Shown in pieces: positions 6,514 through 6,766 of a stretch of DNA of 6,766 nucleotides. The first letter of the stretch is position 1. Each line of letters opens with the position of its first letter. A program made the position numbers and the translations under genes. Source of the stretch: Planctomycetota bacterium (GTDB lineage Bacteria; Planctomycetota; SZUA-567; JAFGNG01). The notes below the pieces were generated by a model that was not told the DNA's origin, ran no database searches, and was given only the letters and a program-made list of their open reading frames with translations. The stretch lies in NCBI GenBank assembly GCA_016927125.1, contig JAFGNG010000178.1, forward strand, positions 1-6,766. Reading direction: 5' to 3'.

Positions 6514-6766
6514 TCAAGGACGCTTCGGCCCGCTCCGGGAGGTGTTGATCAGAATTTTATGCTGCTCCTGCCGTTCGCGATCGCTCTTGGCGACGTACAG
6601 GGGGTTCTTGTCTTCATCGCATTGAGCGTAGTACATCGCGGTCGCCAGTGTTCCCGGGGTGGGGATAAAGCATTGCACCTGCTGGGGCCGCCAACCCCGC
6701 TGCCGGAACCACTGCGCGAGCGACTTCATATCCTCCAGCGTACATCCGGGAAAGGCGCTGATGAGG
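6514..6766 (-). CDS. ygiQ: YgiQ-family radical SAM protein, C-terminal end (5' end beyond window)
   Basis: The last 83 residues of a frame that enters from the right edge and stops with TGA at 6514. Recognition rests on the characteristic distal part of YgiQ (UPF0313): FPGCTLEDM near the edge, then WRPQQVQCFIPTPGTLATAM with the YY pair, then LYVAKSDRERQEQ. YgiQ proteins are large cytoplasmic proteins with a radical SAM core binding a [4Fe-4S] cluster through CxxxCxxC; that core is outside this window and their reaction is unknown. The tail ends about 14 residues after the QEQH segment, in a basic SRSGPKRP, shorter than the E. coli form as I recall it, which continues well past this point. It is followed on the same strand by nfeD after 98 bases. 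Family call is strong; the state of the rest of the gene cannot be judged. Confidence 0.85.
   Translation of the reverse strand, partial: LISAFPGCTLEDMKSLAQWFRQRGWRPQQVQCFIPTPGTLATAMYYAQCDEDKNPLYVAKSDRERQEQHKILINTSRSGPKRP

Overview
This window comes from a bacterial chromosome of moderately high GC content, except for AT-rich intergenic gaps. It reads as a core-genome neighbourhood. No single gene is diagnostic of a taxon. An NfeD-type membrane protease with a fused ClpP-like domain, next to an orphan HAD-fold protein, would fit a PVC-group bacterium (Planctomycetota, Lentisphaerota or relatives). That is a weak impression from memory and not a demonstrated placement.

Layout, left to right. 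(1) 1-2237, minus strand: a nearly complete FtsK/SpoIIIE DNA translocase whose last few dozen residues lie off the left edge. (2) 2238-2503: an intergenic gap between ftsK and a divergently transcribed gene, holding a plausible promoter for the rightward gene. (3) 2504-3607, plus strand: a Ldh/MDH2-family NAD(P)-dependent oxidoreductase. (4) 3608-3830: an AT-rich convergent gap holding two related palindromes in inverted orientation, a REP-like pair. (5) 3831-4745, minus strand: a HAD-superfamily hydrolase of unknown substrate. (6) 4793-6415, minus strand: a membrane-bound NfeD/ClpP-class serine protease. (7) 6514-6766, minus strand: the C-terminal end of a YgiQ-family radical SAM protein that enters from the right edge.

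Genes 7, 6 and 5 run in the same direction with gaps of 98 and 47 bases, so ygiQ-nfeD-HAD could be one transcription unit. The usual stomatin/SPFH partner of NfeD is not visible in the window. FtsK (chromosome segregation at the septum) and the dehydrogenase have no evident functional link to this cluster.

I see no mobile element, CRISPR array, tRNA or rRNA, and no clear new biological system. The most interesting non-coding structure is the inverted palindrome pair at 3617-3778. Among proteins, the items worth a second look are the extremely glutamate-rich linker of FtsK and the pairing of the NfeD protease with a HAD-fold protein.
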